Below are positions 1 to 9,010 of a stretch of DNA of 64,000 nucleotides, one piece after another (position 1 is the first letter of the stretch; each line of letters starts with the position of its first letter). This stretch comes from Arthrobacter sp. D5-1 (lineage in GTDB: Bacteria > Actinomycetota > Actinomycetes > Actinomycetales > Micrococcaceae). The translations under genes and the position numbers were made by a program. Location: contig NZ_CP014571.1 in the NCBI RefSeq assembly GCF_017357425.1, forward strand, positions 2,790,001 to 2,854,000, given 5' to 3'. A model generated the notes under the pieces. It was not told the origin of the DNA, made no database searches, and was given only the letters and a program-made list of their open reading frames with translations.

Positions 1-891
1 GCTGCTGACATCAGCGTCATCGACATGGCTGAAGGCGCCGCACGCGAAGCGTTGCAGCACGCAGGAATCGACGCGTCCCAACTGGGCGCCGTCATCGTGT
101 CCACCGTGACGCACCCTTATGCCACGCCGTCGGCTGCCGCTGCGCTCACCGAACGTTTGGGCGCGACGCCGGCACCCGCCTTCGATATCTCGGCCGCCTG
201 TGCCGGGTACTGCTATGGCGTGGCCCAGGCCGATGCCCTGGTTCGTTCCGGCGCAGCCCAATACGTCCTGGTGGTTGGCGCGGAGAAGCTTTCCGATGTC
301 ATCGACAACCACGAACGCACCATCTCGTTCCTCCTCGGCGACGGCGCAGGCGCTGTGGTGGTTGGCCCGTCCGACACTCCTGGCATCGGCCCCTCCGTCT
401 GGGGCTCAGACGGCAGCAAGTGGGACGCCATCGGCATGACCCACTCCCTTGAGGACGTCAAGAAGCTGGGCGAATCCGCCCGGCACTCCGATGAAATCGA
501 CGATCCCGCCATTCTTTCGGCAACCCAGGATGTTTGGCCCACCCTGCGGCAGGACGGTCAGACCGTGTTCCGCTGGGCCGTGTGGGAAATGGCCAAGGTT
601 GCCCAGCAGGCTCTGGATGCCGCCGGCATTGAAGCAAGCGACCTCGCTGCCTTCGTTCCGCACCAGGCAAACATGCGGATCATCGACGAGATGGTCAAGA
701 AGCTGAAGCTTCCCGAATCCGTTGTCATCGGCCGCGACATCGCCCAAGCGGGCAATACCTCCGCAGCGTCGATCCCGCTGGCAACGCACCGCCTGCTTCA
801 GGAGAACCCTGAGCTGAGCGGCGGCCTGGCCCTGCAGATCGGGTTCGGCGCCGGACTGGTCTTCGGCGCCCAGGTAGTGGTCCTGCCGTAG
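1..891 (+). CDS. fabH: beta-ketoacyl-ACP synthase III (FabH), 5' partial
   Basis: Condenses acyl-CoA starters with malonyl-ACP to begin type II fatty acid synthesis in the cytoplasm. The open frame runs in from the left edge, so the N-terminus is missing; the ATG at 25 is internal because the residues before it (AADISVID) also fit the family. The catalytic cysteine is in SAACAGYCYG, the histidine in PHQANMRI and the asparagine in QAGNTSAAS, so the thiolase-fold triad is complete. acpP and fabF follow on the same strand, the usual actinobacterial order. Identity is secure; only the start is outside the window. Confidence 0.96.
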   Translation, partial: AADISVIDMAEGAAREALQHAGIDASQLGAVIVSTVTHPYATPSAAAALTERLGATPAPAFDISAACAGYCYGVAQADALVRSGAAQYVLVVGAEKLSDVIDNHERTISFLLGDGAGAVVVGPSDTPGIGPSVWGSDGSKWDAIGMTHSLEDVKKLGESARHSDEIDDPAILSATQDVWPTLRQDGQTVFRWAVWEMAKVAQQALDAAGIEASDLAAFVPHQANMRIIDEMVKKLKLPESVVIGRDIAQAGNTSAASIPLATHRLLQENPELSGGLALQIGFGAGLVFGAQVVVLP

Positions 892-1008
892 ACCGGGACT
901 CGTCCCGGCTACCACCAGCCAACTGAATACGACTTACAAACCCAAACCGTAAACCGCGGTTTGCCCCCTTTCCGGCAGTAGCCGGTACAACAAGAAAAGG
1001 AGCCAACA

Positions 1009-1254
1009 ATGGCTAGCAACGAAGAAATCCTGGCCGGCCTGGCTGAAATCGTCAACGAAGAGACGGGCCTCGCCACCGAAGCCGTAGAGCTGGACAAGTC
1101 CTTCACCGAGGACCTGGACATCGACTCCATCTCCATGATGACCATCGTTGTCAACGCTGAAGAGAAGTTCGGCGTTCGCATCCCGGACGAAGAGGTCAAG
1201 AACCTCAAGACCGTCGGCGACGCCGTCAGCTTCATCGCCAACGCACAGGCCTAG
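1009..1254 (+). CDS. acpP: acyl carrier protein
   Basis: Small acidic carrier (81 aa) that holds growing acyl chains on a phosphopantetheine arm. The attachment motif DLDIDSIS is present, with the modified serine at residue 40, and the helical flanks are typical. The ATG at 1009 follows an AAGGAG ribosome site at ideal distance. It lies between fabH and fabF and is presumably co-transcribed with them. Confidence 0.97.
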   Translation: MASNEEILAGLAEIVNEETGLATEAVELDKSFTEDLDIDSISMMTIVVNAEEKFGVRIPDEEVKNLKTVGDAVSFIANAQA

Positions 1255-1386
1255 TCCTGACACCAGCTGTGCCGGGCCGGGATTAACGTCCCTGCGCCCG
1301 GCACAGCCGCAATACCACCCAAAGACTTTTTGCCTCCCCTTGTGAACGCTGCAGGAGGGATGGCTGATCCGACAGAGAGTGATCGC

Positions 1387-2622
1387 ATGGCACGCAAAGT
1401 AGTCATAACCGGTCTGGGGGCCACCACTCCCATCGGCGGCGACGTACCCACAATGTGGAAGAACGCGCTGAAAGGGGTCTCCGGCGCCCGCACGCTCGAA
1501 GACGAGTGGGTGGCCAAATACGACCTCCCCGTTCACTTTGCTGCCCGGTGCTCGACGCCGGCACTTGAAGTTCTGAGCCGCGTCGAGGCCAAGCGCATGG
1601 ACCCATCCACGCAGTTTGGTGTCATCGCCGCACGTGAAGCGTGGTCCGACTCCGGTATCGAAGAGATCGACCACGACCGTCTCGCGGTAGCCTTCGCCAC
1701 CGGAATCGGCGGCGTCTGGACCCTGCTGGACGCTTGGGACACGCTCAGGGACAAGGGTCCCCGCCGGGTCCTGCCCATGACCGTTCCCATGCTCATGCCC
1801 AACGGTGTGGCCGCAGCGGTCAGCCTTGACCTCGGCGCCCGCGCTGGAGCGCACACCCCGGTTTCGGCATGTGCGTCCGGCACCGAAGCACTCCACCTGG
1901 GCCTGGACCTGATCCGCTCCGGCAAAGCAGACGTCGTAGTATGCGGTGGCGCTGAAGCTGCCATCCACCCGATGCCGTTGGCCGCGTTCTCCTCCATGCA
2001 GGCATTGTCCCGCCGCAACGACGAGCCGGAGCGCGCCTCCCGCCCGTACGACACCGACCGGGACGGTTTCGTCATGGGTGAAGGTGCCGGCGCACTGGTC
2101 CTCGAAGCCGAGGAACACGCCATTGCCCGCGGCGCCCGCATCTATGCAGAACTGGCCGGAACGTCCGTCACAGCGGATGCCTACCACATCACCGCACCGG
2201 ACCCCGAAGGCCTTGGTGCGACCCGGGCTCTGAAGGCGGCAATGTTTGATGGCCGCATCCAGGCCGAAGACGTGGTGCACGTCAACGCACATGCCACCTC
2301 GACTCCTGTCGGCGACAAGCCCGAGTACACGGCGCTGCGCGCTGCTCTGGGGACCCACGTAGACAACGTGGCGGTCTCTGCCACCAAGTCGCAGATGGGC
2401 CACCTCCTGGGCGCTTCAGGGGCCGTTGAGGCTGTCTTGACAGTACTGGCGGTCTACGAGCGCAAGGCCCCAGTGACCATCAACCTCGAAAACCAGGATC
2501 CCGAGATCCCCCTCGACGTTGTGACCTCCGTCCGCGACCTGCCATCCGGTGACATCGTGGCGCTGAGCAACTCCTTCGGCTTCGGAGGACACAACGCCGT
2601 CATTGCGGTCAGGAACGTCTGA
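1387..2622 (+). CDS. fabF: beta-ketoacyl-ACP synthase II (FabF)
   Basis: Elongating condensing enzyme of fatty acid synthesis, 411 aa. The Cys-His-His triad is visible: Cys162 in SACASG, then histidines in VNAHATSTPVGD and SQMGHLLGASGA, and the C-terminal NSFGFGGHN glycine-rich loop. I place the start at the ATG of 1387 because MARKVVITGLG is the normal family N-terminus. An in-frame ATG at 1360 directly abuts an AGGAGGG and would add nine unneeded residues. Third gene of the fab cluster; a strong terminator follows. Confidence 0.95.
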   Translation: MARKVVITGLGATTPIGGDVPTMWKNALKGVSGARTLEDEWVAKYDLPVHFAARCSTPALEVLSRVEAKRMDPSTQFGVIAAREAWSDSGIEEIDHDRLAVAFATGIGGVWTLLDAWDTLRDKGPRRVLPMTVPMLMPNGVAAAVSLDLGARAGAHTPVSACASGTEALHLGLDLIRSGKADVVVCGGAEAAIHPMPLAAFSSMQALSRRNDEPERASRPYDTDRDGFVMGEGAGALVLEAEEHAIARGARIYAELAGTSVTADAYHITAPDPEGLGATRALKAAMFDGRIQAEDVVHVNAHATSTPVGDKPEYTALRAALGTHVDNVAVSATKSQMGHLLGASGAVEAVLTVLAVYERKAPVTINLENQDPEIPLDVVTSVRDLPSGDIVALSNSFGFGGHNAVIAVRNV

Positions 2623-2666
2623 CCGGACTCGGAGCACGCTCCTTTATCGACGTTTGGTTGAAGCGT

Positions 2667-2700
2667 GAGAAGGGCCCCACCATCAGGTGGGGCCCTTCTC
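2667..2700. terminator. bidirectional hairpin terminator
   Basis: Perfect 15-bp stem: GAGAAGGGCCCCACC at 2667-2681, loop ATCA, and its exact complement at 2686-2700. It sits between the convergent fabF (plus) and DUF3145 (minus) genes and could end transcription from both sides. Confidence 0.9.
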
Positions 2701-2784
2701 ATTGCTATGGAAGACGCTTCTCGTCGGATTTAGTTGGATGAGGTCGGCGGACTCTGTGCGCTGAGCCTACCTGGTGCTGCCCTG

Positions 2785-3288
2785 CTAACCGACTTGGTGC
2801 AGCCAGCGAACCGGTGCGCCCTCTGCTGCATGCCGGAAGGGTTCGAGTTCCTCGTCCCACGCCTCACCCAGCGCCAGGGACAACTCATGGTAGACAGCCG
2901 AGGGGTCGCCTGCACCTGATTCGTAGGCGTAACGGATGCGGTCCTCGGTGACCATGATGTTGCCATGGACATCCGTGACGGCATGGAAAATTCCGAGCTC
3001 CGGGGTGTGGGACCAACGGGCACCGTCCACTCCCTGGCTCGGTTCTTCGGTGACCTCGTAACGCAGATGCGCCCAACCCCGAAGGGCTGATGCCAACTGC
3101 GCACCCGTGCCGGGCGTTCCCGTCCACGACAACTCGGCCCGGAACATTCCGGGCGCAGCAGGTTGAGGGGTCCACTCAAGATCGGTCCGCTTGTCCACGA
3201 CCGATCCAATGGCCCACTCGACGTGCGGGCAAAGTGCCGTAGGGGCCGAGTGCACAAACAGGACACCGCGGGTTGTTGCAACAGACAT
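2785..3288 (-). CDS. DUF3145 family protein
   Basis: 167-residue cytoplasmic protein of a family found mainly in actinobacteria; function not known. The sequence fits closely, with N-terminal SVATTRGVLFVHSAP and conserved DVHGNIMVTEDRIR. An ATG at 3300 would give four extra residues, but those codons contain GGAGG placed five bases before the ATG at 3288, so they are the ribosome site of the later start. Monocistronic, converging on the fabF terminator. Confidence 0.88.
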   Translation of the reverse strand: MSVATTRGVLFVHSAPTALCPHVEWAIGSVVDKRTDLEWTPQPAAPGMFRAELSWTGTPGTGAQLASALRGWAHLRYEVTEEPSQGVDGARWSHTPELGIFHAVTDVHGNIMVTEDRIRYAYESGAGDPSAVYHELSLALGEAWDEELEPFRHAAEGAPVRWLHQVG

Positions 3289-3524
3289 TCCATCCTCCAT
3301 AGCTGTAGGTACGTCTTCCCCAACGACCTCTGCTTGGATGTTTGCTGTTGCTGCCGGATGACATGAATTACGCGGGCCCTGACAGGCTATTCAGTTATGT
3401 GAAGTGCTACTGACGATCTTGGCACAAAGATAACCCTCAACTGTGAATTGAAGGTTTCCCCGTGGTGCTCTTATTTTGCCGTACGGCGCCGCTTTCCGCC
3501 AGTGCGGCTCATGGGCGGGCCTAC

Positions 3525-4478
3525 TCAGGCCCTGGGGTGCGCCTGCTGGTAGCTTTTCCTCAGCCGGTCCACGGACACATGGGTATAAATCTGCGTGGTC
3601 GCCAGGCTGCTGTGTCCCAGAATTTCCTGGACGGCGCGCAAGTCCGCTCCGCCGTCCAAAAGGTGGGTTGCCGCGCTGTGCCTGAGCGCATGCGGTCCCG
3701 TGGCCGACGTATCGCCCAAGGCTTGCAGCAGCTCGCTGACCACGGCCCGGATCTGGCGTGGATCAACCCGGTTGCCCCGTACGCCCAAAAAGAGGGCCGG
3801 CCCGCTGCTGGCGGTGACCACTGCAGGACGTCCCCTACGAAGCCAGTCATCGACTGCCACAGCTGCCGGGACTCCATACGGAACAGTTCGCTCCTTGTTT
3901 CCCTTGCCCACAACCCGGAGAGTCCGACGGTCCGGGTCGAGGTCATCAATATCCAGGCCGGCAAGTTCTCCGACGCGAACTCCGGTGGCGTACAGGAGTT
4001 CCACCATGGCCCGGTTGCGAACAGCCATGGGGCCCCCTTCCGCGGCTGCCGTATTCAGGTCATCCACCATCCGGGTAACCTGCTGCTGCTGAAGGACTCC
4101 TGGCAGGGATTTGTCCCGTTTGGGAGCCTGCAGGCGGATCGCCGGGTCAGTGGCAATAAGCTCTTCCCTCAGGGCCCAGGCGGTGAAAGACCTGGCCGTG
4201 GCAGCCCGGCGGGCCAGGGTGGCCCGGGCCATGCCCGCTTCACTTTGCGCACCCAGCCAGCGGCGCAGGGAACCCAGCTCGAGCTGGCCGAGCTCTTCGA
4301 TACCTTCCTGCACGGCAAAACCGAGGAGGCTCTCCACATCTGCAAGATAAGCACGCACAGTGTGCGCCGACCTCGCCCGTTCACCCTCCAGGTAGCGGCG
4401 AAAACCAGCAAGGGCGCTGAGCATCGATGATGGCAGTGATTGTCCGTTCACACGTCCCACTGTGCCAGCATCCGGCAC
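3525..4478 (-). CDS. xerC: tyrosine recombinase XerC
   Basis: Chromosome-dimer-resolving recombinase, expected to act with XerD at dif. 317 aa with a SAM-like N-terminal DNA-binding domain (about 15-110) and a catalytic domain. All catalytic residues are visible: Arg168 in ATGVRVGEL, Lys192 in GKGNKER, His263 and Arg266 in HALRHS, His289 in LGHSS, and nucleophile Tyr298 in IYTHVS. The frame opens at a GTG at 4478 without a clear ribosome site; later starts at 4451 or 4424 are possible. It lies 33 bases behind the dprA stop, so its usual promoter may be cut off by the insertion in dprA. Confidence 0.93.
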   Translation of the reverse strand: MPDAGTVGRVNGQSLPSSMLSALAGFRRYLEGERARSAHTVRAYLADVESLLGFAVQEGIEELGQLELGSLRRWLGAQSEAGMARATLARRAATARSFTAWALREELIATDPAIRLQAPKRDKSLPGVLQQQQVTRMVDDLNTAAAEGGPMAVRNRAMVELLYATGVRVGELAGLDIDDLDPDRRTLRVVGKGNKERTVPYGVPAAVAVDDWLRRGRPAVVTASSGPALFLGVRGNRVDPRQIRAVVSELLQALGDTSATGPHALRHSAATHLLDGGADLRAVQEILGHSSLATTQIYTHVSVDRLRKSYQQAHPRA

Positions 4479-4511
4479 CGACAGGACGGATCAACATGTT
4501 TCCAATCCTGG

Positions 4512-4980
4512 TCAGGTATTTTTGGCCCGTTTCCAGGCGCCTCGTTCTGAGCTGGCCAATCCCATGAGTCCCAGTCGTCCAAGGCCTGCCCGCACAGCAT
4601 CCGGGCTCAGGCCTGCCACCACAGTCAGCTTTTCCACTGAACTGGTGGAACGGAGGGGCAGGGCATCCAAAAGAATGAGATCTTCCAGCGACAAACCATC
4701 GTGTACTGACACGTCGGCGCTTTTTTCCTCACTGGTGGATTCGCCGATTGCTCCGGCCAGTTCGGCGATCTCACCCACGTCAGTGACGCACACAGCTCCT
4801 CCATCCCGCAGCAGGCGGTGGCAACCTGCGGAGTTGGCGCTGTGAATGGATCCCGGCACGGTGGCGACAACCCTGCCGATCGATTCAGCATGATGAGCAG
4901 TATTGAGGGCACCTGAACGCCAACGAGCCTCTACCACGACGGTGACGGACGCCAGGGCTGCAATGAGCCTGTTCCGCTGC
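4512..4980 (-). pseudogene. dprA: dprA, C-terminal fragment split off by a transposon
   Basis: Encodes the last part of DNA-processing protein A: LQRNRLIAALASVTVVVEA, then RWRSGALNTAHHAES and the C-terminal winged-helix-like region ending AWKRAKNT. It has no start of its own. Joining it to the fragment at 9011-9774, with one AGG counted once, gives an uninterrupted 411-codon frame including the stop. The reading frame runs straight into transposon DNA at 4984, so this piece is probably not translated as DprA. Confidence 0.93.
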
Positions 4981-4991
4981 AGGTTTATTTA

Positions 4992-4999
4992 CCGGACTA
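4992..4999 (+). repeat. left subterminal inverted repeat of the transposon
   Basis: CCGGACTA lies 8 bases inside the left AGG. Its inverse occurs at 9000-9007. This is a likely recombinase-binding arm; it is short, so the role is inferred from position. Confidence 0.6.
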
Positions 5000-5051
5000 A
5001 GTGCTCGGTTAACGACGCGTGTCGCCGGTACTTGAGCAGATCCTGGGCGGG

Positions 5052-6266
5052 ATGCTTTTTGTCGTGGATCTTTCGAATCGTGTTTCTGCCCCGCGCAGGA
5101 TTGAGGGCCTGACCGTTGCAGAAGTCGGGCAGGTCGCTACTCGCCCTGGTATCCCGGGGTTCGTGATTGTGGATCCGGCGGGTGTGGAGTTTGCTCCTGC
5201 GACGGATTACTTCCTCGAATTAGTCGCCAGCGACTACTCGCCTCAGACGGTGCGGACCTACGCTTTATCGTTGCTCCGGTTCCTTCGGTTTTTGTGGGCA
5301 GTCGGAGTGGGGTGGGATCACGCAAGCGCCCTTGAGGCGCGGGACTTCGTGTTGTGGGCCCGTCAGGTTGAGAAGTTCGTGGGGAATCGCAGCGAGCCCG
5401 GGCGTCGGCCGAGCCGGAATATGATCACGGGCAAGGGGCATCCCGGGACGCGATACTCTCCGGCAACGATCAATCACACCACGACCGTGTGCAAAGCCTT
5501 TTATGCGTACCAGCTGCGGCAGGGCCAGGGACCTGTCGTGAACCCTTTTGATCTGCGCCGGGGCCGTGCGCACGCGCATCACGATCCTGGCCGGGACTTT
5601 GCGGTGATCCGGCGTCAGCCGTTGCGTCAGCGGGAGGCGCGGAGGGTGCCTCGGTCGATCCCGGATGAGCGGTTCAATGACCTGTTCCGGCGGTTGCGCT
5701 CGAACAGGGACCGGGCGCTGGTGGCCTTCTATGTCAGCAGCGGTGCGCGGGCCAGCGAGCTGCTCGGACTCACGGGCGACCGGATCAACGTCGGTGATCA
5801 GCTGATCGGTGTTTACCGCAAGGGCGGTCAGTTGCAGTGGCTTCCTGCCGCGCCGGATGCCTTCGTTTGGCTTCGGCTCTACCAGCTGGAAGCTGGCGTG
5901 GCCGGGGCAGATCAGCCGGTCTGGCTGACATTGCGCGGCGAACCACGTCCACTGGGATACGAGGCCATGCGGGCGGTCCTGAAGCGATGCAATAGTTCGC
6001 TGGGGGCGAACTGGACGCTGCACGACCTGCGGCACACGTTCGCGATCCGTGCCCTCGAAGGAGGCATGGGCCTTCACGAGGTCCAGGAACTGCTGGGGCA
6101 CAAGTGGTTGGAAACGACCACTGTTTACTCCACCCCGCACATGGACGACGTCATCGAGCACTACCGCACCAAGATCACCACCAGGTCCCCGGTTGCCGAG
6201 GACAGTTCACCGGCAGGCCAACGCTATAACCCTGATGAGCTGAGCGTGCTTTGGGGGAACCAGTGA
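5052..6266 (+). CDS. TnpA-like tyrosine recombinase
   Basis: First recombinase of the element, 404 aa. An N-terminal SAM-like segment (around SPQTVRTYALSLLRFLRF) precedes a catalytic domain with Arg233 in SSGARASEL, Lys257 in YRKGG, His324 and Arg327 in HDLRHTFA, His350 in LLGHKW and Tyr359 in TTVYSTP, so it should be active. The start is uncertain: an ATG at 5052 directly follows GGGCGGG, while a GTG at 5019 would add 11 residues but has no ribosome site. It corresponds to TnpA of Tn554 (361 aa) by position and type. The stop overlaps the next start by 4 bases. Confidence 0.88.
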   Translation: MLFVVDLSNRVSAPRRIEGLTVAEVGQVATRPGIPGFVIVDPAGVEFAPATDYFLELVASDYSPQTVRTYALSLLRFLRFLWAVGVGWDHASALEARDFVLWARQVEKFVGNRSEPGRRPSRNMITGKGHPGTRYSPATINHTTTVCKAFYAYQLRQGQGPVVNPFDLRRGRAHAHHDPGRDFAVIRRQPLRQREARRVPRSIPDERFNDLFRRLRSNRDRALVAFYVSSGARASELLGLTGDRINVGDQLIGVYRKGGQLQWLPAAPDAFVWLRLYQLEAGVAGADQPVWLTLRGEPRPLGYEAMRAVLKRCNSSLGANWTLHDLRHTFAIRALEGGMGLHEVQELLGHKWLETTTVYSTPHMDDVIEHYRTKITTRSPVAEDSSPAGQRYNPDELSVLWGNQ

Positions 6267-8659
6267 CCGCGGCGGGTCGTAGTATCCAGACCGGACGGCG
6301 GAGCTGGAACGACCTCACCCCTTTGCCGCCGCTGGAGCAAGAGCCGCCGTCACCGTCGGACATCCCCCACGGTCCGCTGGCGCGGGCAAGCATTCAGGAC
6401 ATCATTGACCAGCTCGAGCAGTGTGGTCGGTACTGGCCCAGGGCAGAGCGCCACCGGGCACGGATGCGGCGGATCCTCCGGCATCTGGATCAGTTGCCGG
6501 GTGAAACCTGGCAGGACCGCTGGACGCTGTTTGAAAGCCAAACCGGGCCTGACACCCTCACGTGGCGGACCACGATCAACGGGGCCGCTACTAAGAACGC
6601 GGAGAACAAGAATGAGATCGAAGCGCTCAACGCCGCGATGGGCCCGATACTGGCGATGGACGTCTTCCGTCCGTCCCACCGCTGGCTTGCCGGCCAGCGG
6701 TTTGCCTTCTTGAAGGCACTCAGCCGTTTCCGGGATCCCGCCAACACCGCCAAAATCGAACAAGCCCTGATAGACGCGAAGGTCTCCCCGGTGCAGGCAA
6801 ACAACGGGCTGCTCACCCTTGGCCGCGTTCAGGCCCACACCGGCAAGTCGATCCGGCAACTCACAGCCGAAGACATCCTGGAGCACAGCACGCAACTGCC
6901 GGGACGACTGATCAATCTCAGCCGCAGCGGTTTGAACGCCATATGGCCCGTCCTGCACGGCCTGGGATGGATCAGCCACGAATCCCAGGACATGCCATCA
7001 CGGCGGCGGGTCGGACAACGAACCGTTGAGGAAATGGTCGACTACTCCGGAATTACCGGGCCATGCCGCGAACCCCTCATCCACTACCTGCAGATCCGGT
7101 CCGCCGCGCTGGACTACTCCTCGCTCTCTGGCCTGGCCAGGAACCTGACCGGTGTCTTCTTCGCGGACATCCTGAAGCACCACCCAGACCAAAGCACCTT
7201 CGCGCTGACCCAGCAGCAGGCCGAGGCCTGGAAGACCAGAAGCCGAGTGAATCCAGACGGGAGCACGCGCCGCGGTCACCACGGCATCTACTACGCGGTC
7301 CGCGCGTTCTACCTCGACATCAGCCAGTGGGCACTCGAAGACGCATACTGGGCCCAGTGGGCTGCCCCGAGCCCGATCACTTACGCAGAAACCCGCGGCT
7401 ACCTCAAACAGCGCCGCGCCACCACCGCGACGATGCAGCAACGCACCCGCGCACTGGCTCCGGTGTTGCCCCGAATGGTTGAGACAGCCGAGCAGGCGCT
7501 GCGCGACGCGGAAGCAGCCCTGACCGCCGCCCTCGCCGCGGGTGCCGGTAACACCATCGACGTGGACGGCCGGGCATGGGAAGTCTTTCGCCGCAGCGAA
7601 GATGCGCCGGTGCGGATACGCCGCAACGGAGAAGACCGCGACTTGTCCTTCGAAGAGGACAACGCCTTCTGGACCTGGGCCCTTGTCGAGACCCTCCGCC
7701 ATACCGGCGCCCGGATCGAGGAAGTCCTCGAACTCGTGCACATGAGCATCCAGCCCTACAAGCTCCCGGCGACCGGTGAGACCATCCCGCTGCTGCACTT
7801 CGCCCCAAGCAAGACCGACACCGAACGTCTGATGGTGGCCAGCCCCGAACTGGTGCACATCCTCTACCGGGTGCTCTCCCGAGTCACCCAGCCACAAACA
7901 GGCAGCGTGCCCCTGACGCAGCGCTGGGACCCGGGCGAGAAAGTGCTCAGCTCACCCATGCCTCACCTGTTCGTCCGCCGTTACGGGGCCGGGCCCCTCC
8001 GGGTCATGTCCACGGCCACCATCGCAGGCCTGCTCAATGACCTGGCAGAACGCGCAAACATCAGAGTCGGCGGAACCCGGGTCAGATTCACCCCACACGA
8101 CTTCCGCCGCATCTTTGCGACCGAAGCCCTGGCCAGCGGACTGCCGCCCCACATCGTTCAAGTCCTGATGGGACACGCCAGCCTGGCGACAACTCAGGGA
8201 TACGCAGCGATCTATCCCCAGGACATCATCCGGCACCACCGCACCTTCATCGAGAAGCGACGCGTCACCAGGCCCACCGAGGAATACCGCGAACCCACCG
8301 CCGCAGAATGGGACGAATTCGAAGCCCACTTCGTCCAGCGCAAACTGAGCCTCGGCAGCTGCGGACGCGCCTACGGCACCGGCTGCCAACACGAACACGC
8401 CTGCCTGCGCTGCGCACTCCTGCGCCCCGACCCCACCCAAATCGACCGGTTTCAGGACATCATCGACAACCTCCGGGAGCGCATCACCGAGGCCAAGCAA
8501 CACGGCTGGCTCGGAGACGTCGAAGGCCTGCGCGTCACCCTCAACAGCGCCGAGATGAAACTCGCGCAAATGTATAAGCTTCACAGCCAACACCAAGGAG
8601 GAACCGTCGAACTCGGCACCCCGCGGGTCCGGAATTCAACAACTCAAAAAGAGCGCTAA
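6263..8659 (+). CDS. TnpB-like large tyrosine recombinase
   Basis: Second recombinase, 798 aa, larger than Tn554 TnpB (about 630). The GTG at 6263 overlaps the previous stop as GTGA and has GGGGGA upstream. A long N-terminal half is followed by the catalytic domain: Arg484 in TGARIEEV, Lys517, His612 and Arg615 in HDFRRIF, His638 in LMGHAS and Tyr647 in QGYAAIYP. After it comes a cysteine/histidine cluster (CGRAYGTGC, HEHACLRC), a possible zinc site also common in such large transposon recombinases, and a predicted helical tail. Translational coupling to TnpA suggests a joint complex. Confidence 0.9.
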   Translation: MTAAGRSIQTGRRSWNDLTPLPPLEQEPPSPSDIPHGPLARASIQDIIDQLEQCGRYWPRAERHRARMRRILRHLDQLPGETWQDRWTLFESQTGPDTLTWRTTINGAATKNAENKNEIEALNAAMGPILAMDVFRPSHRWLAGQRFAFLKALSRFRDPANTAKIEQALIDAKVSPVQANNGLLTLGRVQAHTGKSIRQLTAEDILEHSTQLPGRLINLSRSGLNAIWPVLHGLGWISHESQDMPSRRRVGQRTVEEMVDYSGITGPCREPLIHYLQIRSAALDYSSLSGLARNLTGVFFADILKHHPDQSTFALTQQQAEAWKTRSRVNPDGSTRRGHHGIYYAVRAFYLDISQWALEDAYWAQWAAPSPITYAETRGYLKQRRATTATMQQRTRALAPVLPRMVETAEQALRDAEAALTAALAAGAGNTIDVDGRAWEVFRRSEDAPVRIRRNGEDRDLSFEEDNAFWTWALVETLRHTGARIEEVLELVHMSIQPYKLPATGETIPLLHFAPSKTDTERLMVASPELVHILYRVLSRVTQPQTGSVPLTQRWDPGEKVLSSPMPHLFVRRYGAGPLRVMSTATIAGLLNDLAERANIRVGGTRVRFTPHDFRRIFATEALASGLPPHIVQVLMGHASLATTQGYAAIYPQDIIRHHRTFIEKRRVTRPTEEYREPTAAEWDEFEAHFVQRKLSLGSCGRAYGTGCQHEHACLRCALLRPDPTQIDRFQDIIDNLRERITEAKQHGWLGDVEGLRVTLNSAEMKLAQMYKLHSQHQGGTVELGTPRVRNSTTQKER

Positions 8660-8786
8660 CGAGGATCGCGGCCTCGACCTCGGCTGTTGGAACATGACAG
8701 CATGGACAGTAGCTCCAGCAGTGGCGGCAACGGTGAAAGAACGAACGCCGCGCCAGGGGGCCGGCCGCAACACACAAGGGATATCC

Positions 8787-8993
8787 ATGATGGAAGATCC
8801 ACGACTGACGGCACAAAATCTCATTGAACTGGACGAGACTTACCTTCAGGACCTGTGGGTGAGCTACTGGGGCAACGGCGGTAACGCAGAGTTGATCGAG
8901 TTCGACGCCTACCTGCACGGCCTAATTCAGCAGGACGACTACGACCTACGGATTCTCGGTTGGGCAATCGAAGAAGTACTGGCCCATCCCTGA
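8787..8993 (+). CDS. small third transposon protein (TnpC position)
   Basis: Short acidic protein of about 68 aa, not recognised by sequence. It occupies the tnpC place at the right end of the element. The ATG at 8787 is preceded by ACAAGGG at good distance; an in-frame ATG at 8694 would give 99 aa without a ribosome site. The sequence is rich in Asp, Glu and Leu (IELDETYLQDLW, IEEVLAHP). A role as an orientation or accessory factor like Tn554 TnpC is inferred from position only; similarity to TnpC (125 aa) was not tested. Confidence 0.55.
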   Translation: MMEDPRLTAQNLIELDETYLQDLWVSYWGNGGNAELIEFDAYLHGLIQQDDYDLRILGWAIEEVLAHP

Positions 8994-8999
8994 CCTCAG

Positions 9000-9007
9000 T
9001 AGTCCGG
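9000..9007 (-). repeat. right subterminal inverted repeat of the transposon
   Basis: TAGTCCGG, the exact inverse of CCGGACTA at 4992-4999, lies 3 bases inside the right AGG (left copy: 8 bases). The unequal spacing suggests that the crossover window does not coincide with the AGG. Confidence 0.6.
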
Positions 9008-9010
9008 ATA

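Larger units (their letters stand above)
4984..9010. mobile_element. Tn554-like tyrosine-recombinase transposon inserted in dprA
   Basis: About 4.03 kb flanked by AGG on both sides (4981-4983 and 9011-9013). Removing one AGG plus the insert restores dprA. It carries a 404-aa tyrosine recombinase, a 798-aa tyrosine recombinase overlapping it by 4 bases, and a small third gene, all on the plus strand and antisense to dprA. This matches the tnpA-tnpB-tnpC plan of Tn554; a recombinase-in-trio element would have three recombinases. No resistance or other cargo gene is present. The exact crossover bases are uncertain because the ends are not symmetrical. Confidence 0.9.

Noticed and set aside
934..2403. 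Long minus-strand open frame of 489 codons opposite acpP and fabF
   Set aside because: It lies antisense to well-supported genes, has no recognisable motifs and a low-complexity His/Arg/Gly composition. Such frames are common in high-GC DNA.
8821..9010. C-terminal extension of the truncated DprA frame
   Set aside because: It is transposon-end sequence read in a chance frame, not a domain; I count only 9011-9774 as dprA.
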